The notes: a model not told the origin generated them from the letters alone. Positions 37,224-50,548 are shown, counted from the stretch's first letter. The stretch is DNA of 64,000 nucleotides from Lithospermum erythrorhizon (GCA_019722365.1 JADFUC010001991.1:1-64000), one strand, 5' to 3'. Numbers and translations are program-made.

Positions 37224-37438
37224 ATACTCCTTCTATTGTCCTTTTAACCATTTATTTGCACATTGATTAAGAAAAATAAAAATTAAAGTAGTTAAAAAGT
37301 ACATCGAAAATGTAGAAATGACCATCAATCGAAATAATATCATTGGTTGATTGTTAATTGAAAGAGAAAAAATAGTCAAAAACTACACTAAAAATCTAAA
37401 AATATTATTTATTATGCTAAATCGACAACTGTAGATAG
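37224..37438 (-). mobile_element. Stowaway-like MITE, copy 2
   Basis: The reverse complement of this segment matches 692-930 over nearly its length. It begins TACTCCTTCTATTGTCC on the plus strand, keeping the terminal repeat that copy 1 has lost. Its other end (CGACAACTGTAGATAG) directly touches the start of the family F repeat. Confidence 0.7.
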
Positions 37439-39030
37439 TAAAAACTTATTAAAAAATAATTAAAATGATTAGTACGACTTAATCAAATTAATTAAATCAA
37501 GCCCCGAATTAAGTGTTCATTAAATCAAGCCCCGAAAGTTTCGGAGTTCAAAATGAAGACTCTAGAAGTTGTGGGGATCAAAATAAAGCCTCAAGGAATT
37601 AAAGTTGACATGTGAAAATGTGTTTGAACTAGAAAAAAATCAAGAACCTTCTTTTTACTCAAAATAATTCTTTGGAGGCAAAGTAATTCTTCAAATTTTG
37701 ACGGTTCGGATCTTTAAAAAATTAATGGTTAAGATCACGTCTGCTTTTGAGAATTAAATCGGCCAAATGACGGGAGGCTATAAACCCCACCCAAATTTCA
37801 AAAACAAGGCAACGTTAAATGCAGAAAACGCAAAATTCTGGAAAAACCTCTAAGATTTCTCTTAGTTAAATATTTTAAAACCGACAAAACACCACTTTGG
37901 TGTTTGGAAAATACCTCAGTGCCCTAAAGGCGCCTAAAGGTTAGAGTTACTACCTGGTAGCGGTAATTCTTCAAGTTAAAAGCAAAATCTATGAGAATCG
38001 ACATCGGGTGTCTCGAAAACTTGAATATTCGGGAATAAAATTTAAATAGCCACAGTTGTTCTTAAATGCTATGAACCTACAGGAAAAATAGCCGGGTTTG
38101 GTTCATCAAGTTCGGATATAGGAATCTGTTGAACATTAGGTCCTTGCCATTTGGATTCAGGCGGAAAGCAATTGCTAAAGGCCTATCCCCAGTGATCACT
38201 TGTCGATAATAAGGTTGGAGCAGAGCTACATTATTGATCATCACCCATGACAACCAATTTCTTCAAGGCCGTTTGTAGTACAAACTAGAGCGTACATTGT
38301 TTCACAGCTTAAATCAAATCTTAGTGAGGCCAAAGAATCTCACTAAGTCATTTCTATTGACAATTTGCTAAAGTCGTTCTAGTCTGAAGCAAAGTCTGAT
38401 GCTTGACAAACTTTGCTTCTTTATCGCTCCGTCTGACTCAGAACTCGAATGACTCCATAAACTACAAGTAGCATATCGAGCTAGTAAGTCAACTTGGATA
38501 TATCCTGGTCAGCTAAAAGATGAAGTCACATCGCAAACCACGTGTAGTAAGTCCATCAGTCGACATAGACCGTAGTCCAGTAAAAACCCCAAAGATCGAG
38601 TCCATCGGTAACATGGGAATACATTTACTTTAAAATTTGCCATACCATTACCATATCGAGTCGAGGACCCGGTCAGTCCCTCAAGATCGAGGAACACATA
38701 GCCAACTCGGTATATAGCTCTATCCAAATCAAATCAGAGACAAGCGGCTAGTATTTCAATCAGCTTCAATCAGTAGAGCTAAATACGAAGCTCTATCCAA
38801 TAAATCGAGAGTCAAGTAAATGAATCTCGCCCAAATCGTGACAAATACTTGGGACTTATAATTTGGGCTGATTGATCCCTTCGATTTGATAAAACACATT
38901 ACTTGATGATTTTCCCCATTTGGGTTTTATTTTGTACACCCTTTAAATTAATAATAAAAAAAAATCTTCTTTTCCATTACAACAACTATTTTCAAACAAA
39001 TTTCTTTTAGTTAAAACAATAACTTTTAAA
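37439..39030 (+). repeat. LTR-like repeat family F, copy 2
   Basis: It matches 5462-7060 from AAAACTTATTAAAA to GGGTTTTATTTTGTACACCC and the A-rich tail. The TATA box (GGCTATAAACCCC, 37776) and the GCAAAATCTATGAGAATC block (37982) are in equivalent positions. The minus-strand frame 38509-38727 is incidental. Confidence 0.6.
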
Positions 39031-39664
39031 AAAAAACAGAGTGTATCATATTTTTAGACGCCCCAACGAACAATATATCCCGGCGAAAGACAAGGAGCTC
39101 TGGAACAACATCCATGTGGTACGATCTCATGTATATTTAATATGATATACTCTACCCTACTCGATACTCTATTGCTCCTTGGGTGTCTTATGTTTTTAAT
39201 ATATTTGTACCATATATATTGTGTTATTATATAATAAATAATACCGTCTCACAATATCTATCAATAAAGACGAATTCAAGATTTAAATATGGGATATTAA
39301 AAATATATAATAAGTTTTATAGTCAACGATAATAACAATGTTAAACGAAAAATAAAATTAATATGAGTAATTAACAACTAGTTAAGAAGGAGGAACTAGC
39401 ACAAGATGAGGGTATTTTGAGAAAATAGAGTTTTTGAAACAAAAGCAAAAAGAAATGTTGGGGAAGGTTTTAAACAATGTATTAAGCATGTCGATCGAGT
39501 GGGTCTATTCTAATCGTGGTTGTTTTGTTGTCCCTCAAATGTCATCACTTCATCAACGGCTAGAAAATATAACTTGGCATATAATTAGTCATTTTTATTT
39601 CAGTCTTGCATGGATTGGAACATTTGTAATAATCGTATTTAAAGAAATATATGTTGGACATTGT
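39031..39664. other. Gene-less spacer
   Basis: The frame at 39434-39670 shows no recognisable domain and runs into the hAT end. Nothing else was seen. Confidence 0.5.
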
Positions 39665-40298
39665 GAGTGACGGAGCCAGAATTTTAATAATATGATATCC
39701 TATTATTATTGAGTATATACATTTTTATTAAAAAAAAATTATTGCGAACTATAATCATAACTAGCTAATCCAAAAGATTTATAAGTAAAAATTATTCTTA
39801 AATCATAACAAGATTTATTCAAGATTATTAGACAATGGATATAGATGATAACAAAAAATGATGGTCACAATTCAAAACCCAATTATAATAATCTTAGTTT
39901 CTACAAACCATCACGACGTGTGGTCGGAACAAAAACTTGAAAATTGATGATTTGATAATGATTGTTAGGTTTTTTGAATATGTTATTTGGAGATGGAAAT
40001 GTGAATAATAGAAATTTTAAAGAGTAAATATAGGTAAAGAATTATTATAGTTAGGTGAGGAAAGGATAAGAATTAAAGTGGTAATGAGGGAGGAAACGTG
40101 TAACAGTACTTGTTAGTTAGAGTAAATATAGAGCAAATATAGGCAACAAAATATTGGTTAGCTAAGGAAAAAAATAAAGACATAACTGAGATTCGATCCT
40201 GAGCTACCTTAGGGAATTTAATACAACTTACCACTAAGGCACTTCATACTTTAGTGGTGTCCTGGGACATCATAGAATACCATGTGGCTCCGCCCCTG
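39665..40298. mobile_element. hAT-type non-autonomous element, copy 2 (uninterrupted)
   Basis: The left end reads GAGTGACGGAGCCAG and the inverted right end CAGGGGCGGAGCCAC. The flanking octamers are GACATTGT (39657-39664) and GTCATTGT (40299-40306), matching at 7 of 8 positions. It is the reverse-complement relative of 4139-5360. No transposase is encoded. Near the right end, the minus strand carries GGATCGAATCTC, which resembles a polymerase III B box and is conserved in copy 1. Confidence 0.85.
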
Positions 40299-40380
40299 GT
40301 CATTGTAACGTAAAGAAAGATTTTATTATTTATATGTGCACCTAAATAATAAAACCATTTTGAGAAAATCATTCTAGCAC

Positions 40381-41858
40381 CACTAGAAAAAAGGGTTTTT
40401 GTGGCTGCCAAAAACGTCACACAAATGAAGCAAAAGGTATCATGTGACGTTAGTTTGGCGATAAATGCACGTGAGCTGCCAGACGTCGCATGAATAGAGT
40501 ACGTCACAAAAACATTGCAAGGATAAGACCACATCGAGCCTATGACAGTCAATAACGTCACCATGCCAAGACCTAACCCGACCATAATTGCTAAGAACAC
40601 GCCACACAATACCAAATTAGATTTTTAAATAATGTTGCATGTACGTCACGGTTATAAGCACACTTAATTACCTAAATAATCAAAGTTATAATTAGTGTAA
40701 TTAAGAAGCTAACTCTCGAAGCACAAATGCCACATCGTAACGTTGCATATACGTCACGGGTATAAAGCACACTTAATTACCTAATTAATCAAAGTTATAA
40801 TTAGTGTAATTAAGGAGCTATATCTCGAAGCACAAACGCCACATCATAACGTTGCACGTACATCATGGATATAAAGCATACTTAATTACCTAATTAATCA
40901 AAGTTATAATTAGTGTAATTAAGGAGTTAACTACCGACAGCTATCGGTCCCTACCAGCGCGTAGGCTACCTTGGGACTGTACTCTAAAAGCCAAGCACAT
41001 GCGAAATGTAAATAATGCCACATGTATGTCACATCTTAGTATTAAATAATTAAATAAATATATAGTAAATAAATTTTAGATTAACTTATATGCGGCGTCA
41101 CCTTTATATTATTTAAGTAATTAATTATTTGAAAATAATATAATTAATGGAAACGAGGTAGAAACGCCACACTTTTAATTTCTATAACGTTACCCAAACG
41201 TCATCAATTTAATATTAAATAATTAAGTATTTAAATAACTATTCTAAGTATTGATAAGAAAACGTAGGAAGAACACCGTAACCTCTACCGCCAAGAAAAC
41301 GTCCACTTTAATTCGAGTTTTTTTTAAAATGTATAGAATAATTTAATTTAAAAACAACACTAAATATGATTCCATTCATTTCCTTAAAAAATATATATGA
41401 GCAATATTAACCAATAAATAAAAAGTCTATATAACATTATAATAAAGAAAAATTAAATTATAAATATGGACTATTCATAAAAAATCTATAGACATATAAA
41501 AATAAAATAAAATACTGAGGTATATATATTCGAAACAATAAACCAAAACCATTTGTCAAATATTTTGGTTAATTTATCAAAGAACTTACTTTAAGAAACA
41601 AGAGTTGAAAAAGAAAAAAATTATGAGTGTGAGTGTTCTATTTATAGGAGATGGTGGATCGAAATTTCACTCCCATTCGAAAGCGTCAGCATAATCGAAA
41701 AAGTAAGCTATTTTATTAAACAAGCGTCGCTACCGTAGGAGCATTACATTTGACAGAATATTTCAATCGAGCATGTGGCTCGCGTGCGTTAGTAGTTACA
41801 GCGTTACGCAGTCGCGGCCTAATTTGCTTGACGTCCGCATGCAACGTTGAAGAGTTAA
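40381..41858. mobile_element. Left end of a CACTA (En/Spm) transposon
   Basis: It begins CACTAGAAAAAAGGG, close to the CACTACAAGAAAA terminus of plant CACTA elements. The next 1.4 kb carry many copies of CGTCAC, CGCCAC or their inverse GTGACG, the short subterminal repeats expected for transposase binding. A 108-bp tandem array lies within. Gypsy element B starts at 41859, and CACTA-type transposase sequence resumes after it at about 54.5 kb. The minus-strand frames at 40244-40615 and 41716-41928 are incidental. Confidence 0.7.
40634..40935 (+). repeat. 108-bp tandem repeat, about 2.8 copies
   Basis: Units start at GTTGCATGTACGTCACGG (40634), GTTGCATATACGTCACGG (40742) and GTTGCACGTACATCATGG (40851). 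Each contains ACTTAATTACCTAA, CAAAGTTATAATTAGTGTAA and a CGAAGCACAAA block. The third unit stops at AAGGAGTTAACTACC. The array is part of the CACTA subterminal region. Confidence 0.93.
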
Positions 41859-44498
41859 TGAAATAACCGTTAAGTTTAAGCATTGATAGAAAAAAAAATA
41901 TTGAATAAATCGCTTGGTAGTGTGACATGTGGAGGAGGTAAATATTTAGGAGAATTATTAGAAATAATATTACTTATATTGGTTGACGGGGCAACTCGAG
42001 GTAGTATAAATAATTTTGGAGTAGTGTAGTTAACTCGAGTCGAGAAATAATATGAATGGTCACCCTGAAAATAATTTTAGGCGTGTAGTATTGTTGGTGA
42101 TATATATATTTTATCATTTTATATTTAATTTAATTACTATAACAAAAACCCATAAACCATTCCATTGTTGAGTTAGCTTAACTAATTTAGGTTAAACTAA
42201 TTTGGGTTAGGAGTTAAGCTTTATAATTGAGTTAGACACAGCCATTAAACTTTCTAATATCAAAAATAAAAATAAAAAAGCTTCATCCTCCATTTTCCCC
42301 AAACTATTTCTTCAACTTCAAGTTGAATTGAGCTTAAAGTTATCTCTCTTCAAACAAATTGATCATCTAAGGTATTGATTTTGAACTTTGAATCTATTTA
42401 TTTTTTAGTTTTAAAGTTGACTTTGCATGAAGTTAGGTTTGACTTGTATTTCAAAGTTAAAATGGGTAGTAACATGTATGTATAATCCAAGGTTAAAGAT
42501 GTTTGAAGATATTGACGATGTTGGTTGACTTTTTCTAGAACTAGTTGAAGAAAAAAATAAGAATTTAATAGTAAATAAAATTCTATGATTTTTATATTTT
42601 ATTTCTAAGCAGGTTAAGGATATGAATCATTAAAAGAAAAGTTATCATTTTTATGGTTTGGTAAATTTTATGATTTTAGAAAGAAGTTGACTATTGTTGG
42701 TAGTAAAGTTAAATATAAATAAATAATTGAAACTACTCTAGAAATTATGCAATTTGGTTTTGTAAGTATATTTTAACCTATAGAGCTTGATTTGGGAAAG
42801 AAAGTTTTGATTTTGAAATCGTTTTGCATTTTATTATGATTTTTTGTAAGTTAAATGGATAGAAAGTGTACCAAAATATGAGATAAATATCCTTACCTTT
42901 GAGAAAAATAAAATATTACATGCGAAATTTACTATTGTACCATAGTATAGGCCCGAATTTTGAATTTGAATTTGTTTACTATTTTTGGTGATTTAATTAC
43001 TAAAACCTATTTTTGAATAAAAAGGAGATGAATTCGAGTTTGAAAAATGAAATTGATGATGTTCCAGTCACTTTGAGGTTGTATGTGAGCTACATGCCAA
43101 ATTTGGTAATTTTAAAAATGGTTTAACTATTGATTTTATTTTTTGAGTGTTAAAATGAGTAGAAATGTATTTAGGAAGTGGAAAATGGATTTGTATTGCA
43201 TAAAATATATTTTGGGTAGAATGGTTGAGCTCCTAAAATATATTTTGAATTATAAATAGTATTCTCTATAAAAGGTTGTCGAATCTTATTAGGTATTTAT
43301 TTTGGAATTAAAGAAGTAAAAGGGAGAATATAAAAGAAACGGATTAATAATACGTAAAAGGGAGAATATAAAAGGAAATGATTAATAATACAACAATACG
43401 CTCTGGGTAATAGTCGGGCGAGGATTAGGTGCTTTGGAATAAATTAGGTGTATCTTGGTGCTCTGGCGTAAAAGGTGAATACATATACCGTATATGGTAG
43501 TTTATTACATATGGTGTTTATATGTGTTGATATATATATGTGTTTCATTAGTTCGAGTAGTAGTAAATAGTGGTTTATATTATATATAGGGTACTTGATA
43601 ATGAAATGTATATGGCATGTTTAAGTACATGGGTTGATGAGTTGCGTGATCGGATATACATATGATGTTGAAGATTTATTGGTGGTTTTGTTGATATTGT
43701 ATAATAAGCCATCTTGGCCTTAAAAATGCAGTCTGGTTTATATATGATAGCTAAGAGCTATAGATGCGGTTGATGTGCTACGTGCTTTAGAGCTACGGTC
43801 TGATGTGTCACGTACTGCAGTGCGGTAGATAAAACTCTTGTGTCGACGGACATGAGGCTCCCTGCAGGTAGAGGTAGAAGTGTATATATATTTATGCAAG
43901 TGTAAACATGGTTTAGCCATATTCGTAGGAGCTTATCTTGATTCATAAGTTATGTAACTATTTGATACATACGTTGATGCGTTTGACCTTATATTATTAT
44001 GCCCCGTGTTTATGATTTAAGTATATCTATAATTGCCATATGCCCACTTATTGCATGTATGTGTGGTTGGTTCTTACCCGTGTGATGTTATTAAGCTGGG
44101 ATTAGCGGCTTATCCCCGCTTTTTCTACATGGGGCGTTTATGCTAGGTTTCTAGGAGTTGATTGCCGAGGTTGCATAGGAGCTGCGTTGACAAGTTGCTG
44201 AATAAGATCGTAGGTGAGACGGTGGTGGTAGGGTTCTCGATAGTCATATTTCTTTCTATTTTGTAAGTCCATGAATGATAGTGTCGTTGTTATAAATAAA
44301 TAGCATTTTGAGATTATGTTTAATAGGGCTTGGTGTATATTTATGTTGATGTATTTTGATGAGATGTGTAGTTTACTTGCGATGGACAAATATTTTGAGT
44401 AATATTAAATAAAGTCATTTCTATCATCCATTATGGTGGCTACGTGTTAAATATTGCGGCGATCCCAAAACACCGAGCCACTTTGGGCGTGTGCTACA
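41859..44498 (+). repeat. 5' LTR of element B
   Basis: It starts TGAAATAACCGTTA and ends GTGTGCTACA. It matches 51390-54055 along its length, for example GGTGATATATATATTTTATCA, CAAATTGATCATCTAAGGTA, GTATGTGAGCTACATGC and AATAAGATCGTAGGTGAGAC. Frames on its minus strand (43738-44389) are not genes. Confidence 0.85.
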
Positions 44499-44514
44499 AT
44501 TTATGAGCCTAGGT
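44499..44514 (+). promoter_or_regulatory. Probable primer-binding site of element B
   Basis: ATTTATGAGCCTAGG follows the LTR end. It resembles TGGTATCAGAGCCTAGG with a few bases missing, the initiator tRNA-Met type. Confidence 0.55.
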
Positions 44515-44617
44515 GAGTTTGCTTTGGTTATGTGCCTAGGTGCAAGATGGTCGAAGAGTTGTGATATTTGAGTCTTAACTTTGTGAATTTGAATCTTTCT
44601 TCTTTAGATTGAGCGTT

Positions 44618-47048
44618 GGTATTGAGGATGCCACCTAGAGGTTCGGTTAGCCTACGTGGCGAATCCTTAGGGGAAGATCTAGATGAATCGGATTCGTTGT
44701 TACGAGGTTACGTGAGGTAGGAGGTGATTGTTAAGTCATGGTGAATATAAGAATTGAAGTTGGAAATTTATTGGAGAGAAAAGATTTGCCCAGATGTTGG
44801 AGAATATACAATGTTGGTTGGAGTTGTTAAGAGGAATTTGAGGTATTTATCTAAATCTAAGATTGTTAAGGGTAAGTTGGGTAGAAATTTTATGATATAT
44901 TTTTAAAGGGAGTAATCTTGTAATCTTGGTGCAAGATTGTTGATAAACTAGCATGTAAATTAACCTCGTTAAAGCTTGGAATAATTGGTGGAAAATGTTG
45001 GTGATAATTATGATAGTTGTATCCAAACGTTAGAGTAGGGTGAGAATTATTTAGTGGATATAAAGGATAAATAAGGATTGTAATGGGTTGAAAATGAATA
45101 TTATAGTTTGGTCGTCATTATGAAGTTTCTTAGTTGCTTAAGTTGTTGAGTGTTGCCTTGAAGAAGTAAGTGGAATGATGGAATTCCGGGACCATAGAAG
45201 GAAGAAAAGATGCTTAGTTGTATGAATAAATAAATATTTAAGTGAAATGGAAATTCGATAATGATTGAATTGTAGTAGTCCGAGGAGGAAGGTGTTTTAA
45301 GAAGAATTAGTTGATATACTTGAATTTTGAAGTGACTATAGGAGAAAGTACCAAATGAAATAGAAAGTTTAACCTTTGTAGAAACGTATTAGATGATAAG
45401 ACTAGTTGAGATTTGTCTTAAAGTACGGAATATTTTGAGATTAGGATAGAACCTATTCTTTCCAAATTAAATGAAACTTCAGGAATGAATATATAGTGTT
45501 GATTAATTGAATGAAACAAAGATGTTAGTTGGATGGAAATAAATTATTTAAGATTGGTGATAAGTGGAGGAAATTGTGTGAATTATAGAACCTGATTGAG
45601 GTTAGGTTGAAATGAGTAATGGATCTAGGACGATGATATTTTCAAGGAAAATGTAAAGTATAAAATATGTGCTATATAAATTTGGTGATAATAGTTGGAT
45701 TATCAAATGCCATTGATAGTCTGATTTAGTTGCTTTCGGCGTTCGAGGAAGAAATGAAAAGAAGTGATGATTTCTTGGAGAATAGATACATTGTGAAGTA
45801 ATATGCAAAGGAAGATGTTTTGTCGGGACAGAAGATGAATTACTGGGATGAATGAGTTGGATGAGTTGCTAAGTGTTAATCTTTCCTTAAAGTAAGATTG
45901 AGTTATGTGTGAATAAACGTTATAAATGAGTTATATGATAAATTGATCAAGAATGCAATTTGATTCGCCGTCGAGAATAGTTGGCTGGCCTGACATTTAA
46001 TGCTTGATGAGGTAAGGTCTTTACGATATTATCTTTTGTTTTTACGGTCAAGTACTAACATATAAAGCGTTCCGATTGAAAGATTGTGAGCAAAATTTTC
46101 GATGTTAAGTTGAAGTTAATAGATACGAATGTTGTGTTTAAATATTTTAGACGTTATCCTATGATGTTGTACGTGGAATCCTCATAAATTATAAGATTTG
46201 AAATACTTGCTTGCTCGGAGAAAGTTGGACTAACAACAACGAAAATGAGTGAAATTTAGTAGTAGAATATCAATGGGTCTTGGGATCTCATTAATAAGAG
46301 AAGTATGATTGTTGATGTATCAAGTCATAAATGGAAGTTAATTACTTAAAGAATAACAGGATGAAAACTATTGATGGTGGTGCCTTTATGTTAGTATTGG
46401 GGATTAAAATTAATGAAGGACTATTTGGTGTAGAGAAGAGTTGACAAATTCTAGAGGGGCAATGGAGTATTAACAGATATTGTAGAATATATAATGTTGC
46501 ACTAATAAGATAGGAGGATAATTGTGGGAATTAGGTCATGGTTGTATAGTAGAGACTTTGGTAGTTATAGGGTGTATCGGGATTTAGGATATATTTGGTA
46601 GGATGAGAACGAAATAGAGGTTGTTGGATAACAAATTCATAGTTAAGTGATTGACTTATAATGAAGGGAGATTAAATAAAGATGCCCAATGGAACCATAA
46701 CCCTTGAGGGAGTTCAAAAAAAAAAATTCATGAATTCAAAGACGAATGGGTGAGAAATGTTATGTGTCGATCAAGTATAGACCTCAACGGAAGGCAGTGA
46801 CCATGGTATAAGGATATGAGTGTATTGATGCGTAAGACCCGAGTTGTCAGAGGTGATAATTTAACTAAGAAGGAAGTTTAACAATAATAGCTTAAAGCAG
46901 TTTTGGGATGGCACGTGGAAAATTTATTAAATGAAATATTGAATTCTAATATGTTGAAATGAGATGGGAGAAAAGGAGATATGACTCTCATGAGTGATGA
47001 AGAACTCTGTGGGAAGAATGAAATTGATATGACAATAATTGAAATGCT
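44618..47048 (+). pseudogene. Decayed gag/pol region of element B, first part
   Basis: At 44618 ATGCCACCTAGAGGTTCG gives MPPRGS, a typical gag start in this clade, but the frame stops after about 32 codons. The following 2.4 kb keep a polyprotein-like composition on the plus strand, yet stops are too frequent for me to assign RT or integrase. The region ends where LTR C begins. Confidence 0.5.
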
Positions 47049-48150
47049 TGTAATAACGCGTTCGTTAAAAATTTGTCAGGCGGTGGGACCGGAGATAGTA
47101 TAAATAATTTCGAATAAAATTGATGTGCGAGACTAGTATTTTGTAGTAGTAGTTTATGTCATAGGAAATTTTACAATTTGAAATCGGTTTCATTGAGATT
47201 TAAATGCGGAAAGTGGAGAAATTAGCAGAAGCCAGAGCGGAATTTCAAAACATTCTTAAATATCTTCGTCACTTATCCCGGCCGTCATCTGCATAAAGGA
47301 AATCACCAAATGCTTCTTCTTGAGGTTTGTGAAACCCCCACTTGCTTATTATGAGCAAAGAAATTTTCTTCGTTTCTATAACGTTGTTTAACCGAAACTT
47401 CTAAAGATACGTTGGTTGAATATCTTTCCATAAATGTCTTCTTTGAATTAAGGTAGAAATAAGTTCAAATCTTTTGGGATATTTCTTGGGTTTTGACATA
47501 GTTGACTTTTAGTTGACTTTTTGCTAAATTGAGATTTAATTGTGTTTAAGTTTGTTATGGGTAGTATGATGAATATAAGTAGTTAATTCATGAGTTAAGA
47601 TGTTCTTTGAGGTTTATGGTGATAGATTGACTTTTTCCTAACTTAGTTGACTTTTTATGTTGACTTTTTATGAGACATTTAAATGTGTAGGGGGTTAATT
47701 TGGGACCTTATTGTAGTTGTTGTAAGGTTAGAATTGTGATTTATAATCGATTAGAGGGGGTTAGGTTGAAAGTTTGATTGGTAAGTTAGGTAGTAATTGA
47801 GATTTTTGGAGTATAGGTTGTTATTTATGGACTTGAGGGGTTAAATATGATGACTTATAAAGTTGATTTGTAATGTTAAAGTTATAAAATTAAATTTTAG
47901 AGGGGGGCGATTGGGTTGTGTCCGACGGGGTTGTTATTTAAGTTGTCTTATTAAATCGTTTTAGGCGGATTTGATACGTTAAAACTTAGAGTTGGTAATG
48001 TATCTTCTAGAATGCAAGTATAGTAGTAGGTTTTGATTATACTTTCCGGGTATTTTTTGTTAGGCGTTGATCGTGGAAAGGCGATTACCGTGATTGTGAT
48101 TTCGCTAGGATTTTGTAGTATTGCTTGAGAGTGAGTCTTGTCGACGTGAT
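47049..48150 (+). repeat. Family C LTR, 5' part, nested in element B
   Basis: It starts TGTAATAACGCG and matches 55640-56760 in order, with blocks such as GAGATTTAAA...GCGGA, AGTTGACTTTT, TATCTTCTAGA and GGCGATTACCGTGATTGT. It stops abruptly at the start of LTR D, after GTCTTGTCGACGTGAT. The remaining 3' part of C is not clearly found after D. Confidence 0.7.
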
Positions 48151-50548
48151 TGTAATAACCCCGTCTCGAGAAATTTAAATATAATTAAATGTCGAGATTA
48201 TTAAAGCACGTGATATTTTAAAAGTTGAATATTTTAATAACGTTTCTTACAGACTCGAACTGCTTTTTATCGTTAGGTTAACTCTCAGAAATTCACATTC
48301 GGTTTTTTAAAAAAATTCTCTATCAGTTGTTATCACCCGAAGTGGGTCAAAGGATGTCAAAATCTCGCAGCTACTGCTTGAGCCCTCCCCCCCTTGCTTT
48401 CTTCTCGGCCGAGACCATCTCCCCACGTTTTTGATTTTTCACTTTCTCCCTCAATTTTGCACGGATTTGGGGTTTAGCCATTTTAGTTTCTCCACAAACA
48501 TTCGCGTCTTCAGGGTAGAAGGTCTTACCTTTTTCGGTTTATCGCGTTTTCCTTTCGGTTGACTTTTAGTTGACTTGTCTTATTTTAGGTTTAAATTCTT
48601 GATAATAGTTCTTAGATCCTTAAATTTAGTTGTTTTTAGAGTTAAATTGGAAGAGTGTTAGTATTTCATGAATTATGGAAGGTTTGACAGTTGATTTTCG
48701 AGTTGGCTTTTTGTTGGCTTTTTAGCTTGATTTTTAAAATGGTATAAACATGTTCTTGGACCTTTATTATGGTTGTTTTGATGGAAAAGTTGTGATTTAT
48801 AAGTTGTTGGAAGAAATATGTTGAAATGAGTTTTGTTAGATTTGAGTAGTAAATGGGTTTTGAGATTAAAGATGGTTAGAATGGGATAATTAGTTGTTAA
48901 TATCGGAAACTTTATGGCTTTAGAAACTAGTAATTGGAACTCAATCATTAAAATGGATAGTTTGTGAACTTAAAGTTGGAGTAATGTTATAATGGGAACT
49001 TTCGTTGGGTTATTTTGGGAGTATAAATCACCAATTATAAGTAAGTAAAGAGCTATATTACTAGTTACATATTATAAGTAGTAATTATAATTTTGAATGC
49101 TTGTTTAGGCGTTAATTTGTGGGAAAGATCGTTGTTGTGATTGCGTGGAGTTTATATAGCCTTGGTGAGTAGTTATCTCGCGGGTGCTTATATATGTATT
49201 TGTGTGGTACTTGAGACTTATATATGTGAATATTATTGATTGTGATTGATATTTGAGCATATTGTGGAATTTTGTGTTATGCTTTGAGATTAGTTTTTGG
49301 AGTTGAGTAGTTGAACTATTGGGAGATGCTTAGTTGGAATCATAGGTGATTTGGATGTGTTGGTGAAGTTTTGTAGTGCTTAGGCTTTCGGACTGATTTG
49401 ACTTGTTGATATTTCAGATGGGATTTTTGGATGATTTGAGTATTAAAGGAATTACCTAAGAGTTGGAAGCTCTGTTGTGGGATAGGATCGTTCGGATGTT
49501 ATTGCCTCAAATGCCGGTATTGAGTGTATCAAATTTATTGCTCGTGCCGATTATTGTGTGTTGTTATTTTCCTTATACACGGCGATGCGAGTGTGTTGTT
49601 CTCACCGGGGTTGAGGTTGTTTATATGTAATAGTGGTAAGCCGGATAGCATTCAGATGGTTGAGTTGTATATTGTGGATGTTGTTTGCTGGTAGGTAAAA
49701 GTTGAAGTTGGAGATGGATGATTGATAGCTAGAATTGTGGTAAATTTGTTTGGACTTTCGTGGTTATAGTTTCATGTGGATTGTGTGATTTCTATCTTTG
49801 GTTGGATTAACATTGAGACGAGGCTTGTGGCGATATGTTGTTCAAAATGGAATGTATGATTTTCGGATTGATTTTCTTATTGAGACCTTAGATTGTATTA
49901 TGTTATAGCATGTATAGAATTCCTTGAAATATTAAGTTATTTCAGCATTGTATCTTTCTTTTTTATTAACTTTGGAGGTTTTATCTTTGGATATATATCA
50001 TAATTTCTAGATATTTTTTGCCTTTTAGATTTGTTTGTGGACTAAGTTCCTTTGTGATATAAGTAATAAACAGGCAGCGACTTCTGCGCTATTATGTGCA
50101 GGGGCGTGATTTTTCGTGTCGGGTTGGCCGGTGATGACTTTGACATCTTCGTCTTGTTTTGGGATCGTGGTTTGGATTTTAGGTGACGACGGGTGGCGGA
50201 TGATCCTCACGGTCTTTTCTAGGCACATTGTAGTTTTTTGTTTTGTTTAGTCATATCTATCATGTTGTATTGGATTTGGTAGGTTGATTTTTATTTCATG
50301 TATTTAAATGACGATGTAAAGTATTTTGGGGAGTTTATGTTTATGGATTGACTTGTGTGTGGATTCCAGGCCATCGCCACGATGGATCGTTTTATTAAAA
50401 AGCCGTAATTTTTAGAGACTTTTTGTAAAGAATTTGATTTGTTTTGGCTTGATTTGACTCTTTAAATAGATCGTCATCGATTTAGTGACTACGTTTTTCG
50501 AGGATCGTGATGACTCGACCTCGGGAGCAGCCGACACAGGCGGGTTAT
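48151..50548 (+). repeat. Family D LTR nested in LTR C
   Basis: It begins TGTAATAACCCCGTCTCGAG. Its end at about 50548 reads GGCGGGTTATTC. In the inverted copy at 62301 the same end reads GGGTTGTTACG, nearer the usual TTACA. A 280-bp interior block (about 48830-49110) closely matches the LTR of element A (23545-23825), so D and A are related. No internal region follows, hence a probable solo LTR. Confidence 0.65.

Noticed and set aside
40244..40615. 123-codon minus-strand frame
   Set aside because: It crosses from a hAT end into the CACTA terminus and has no domain.
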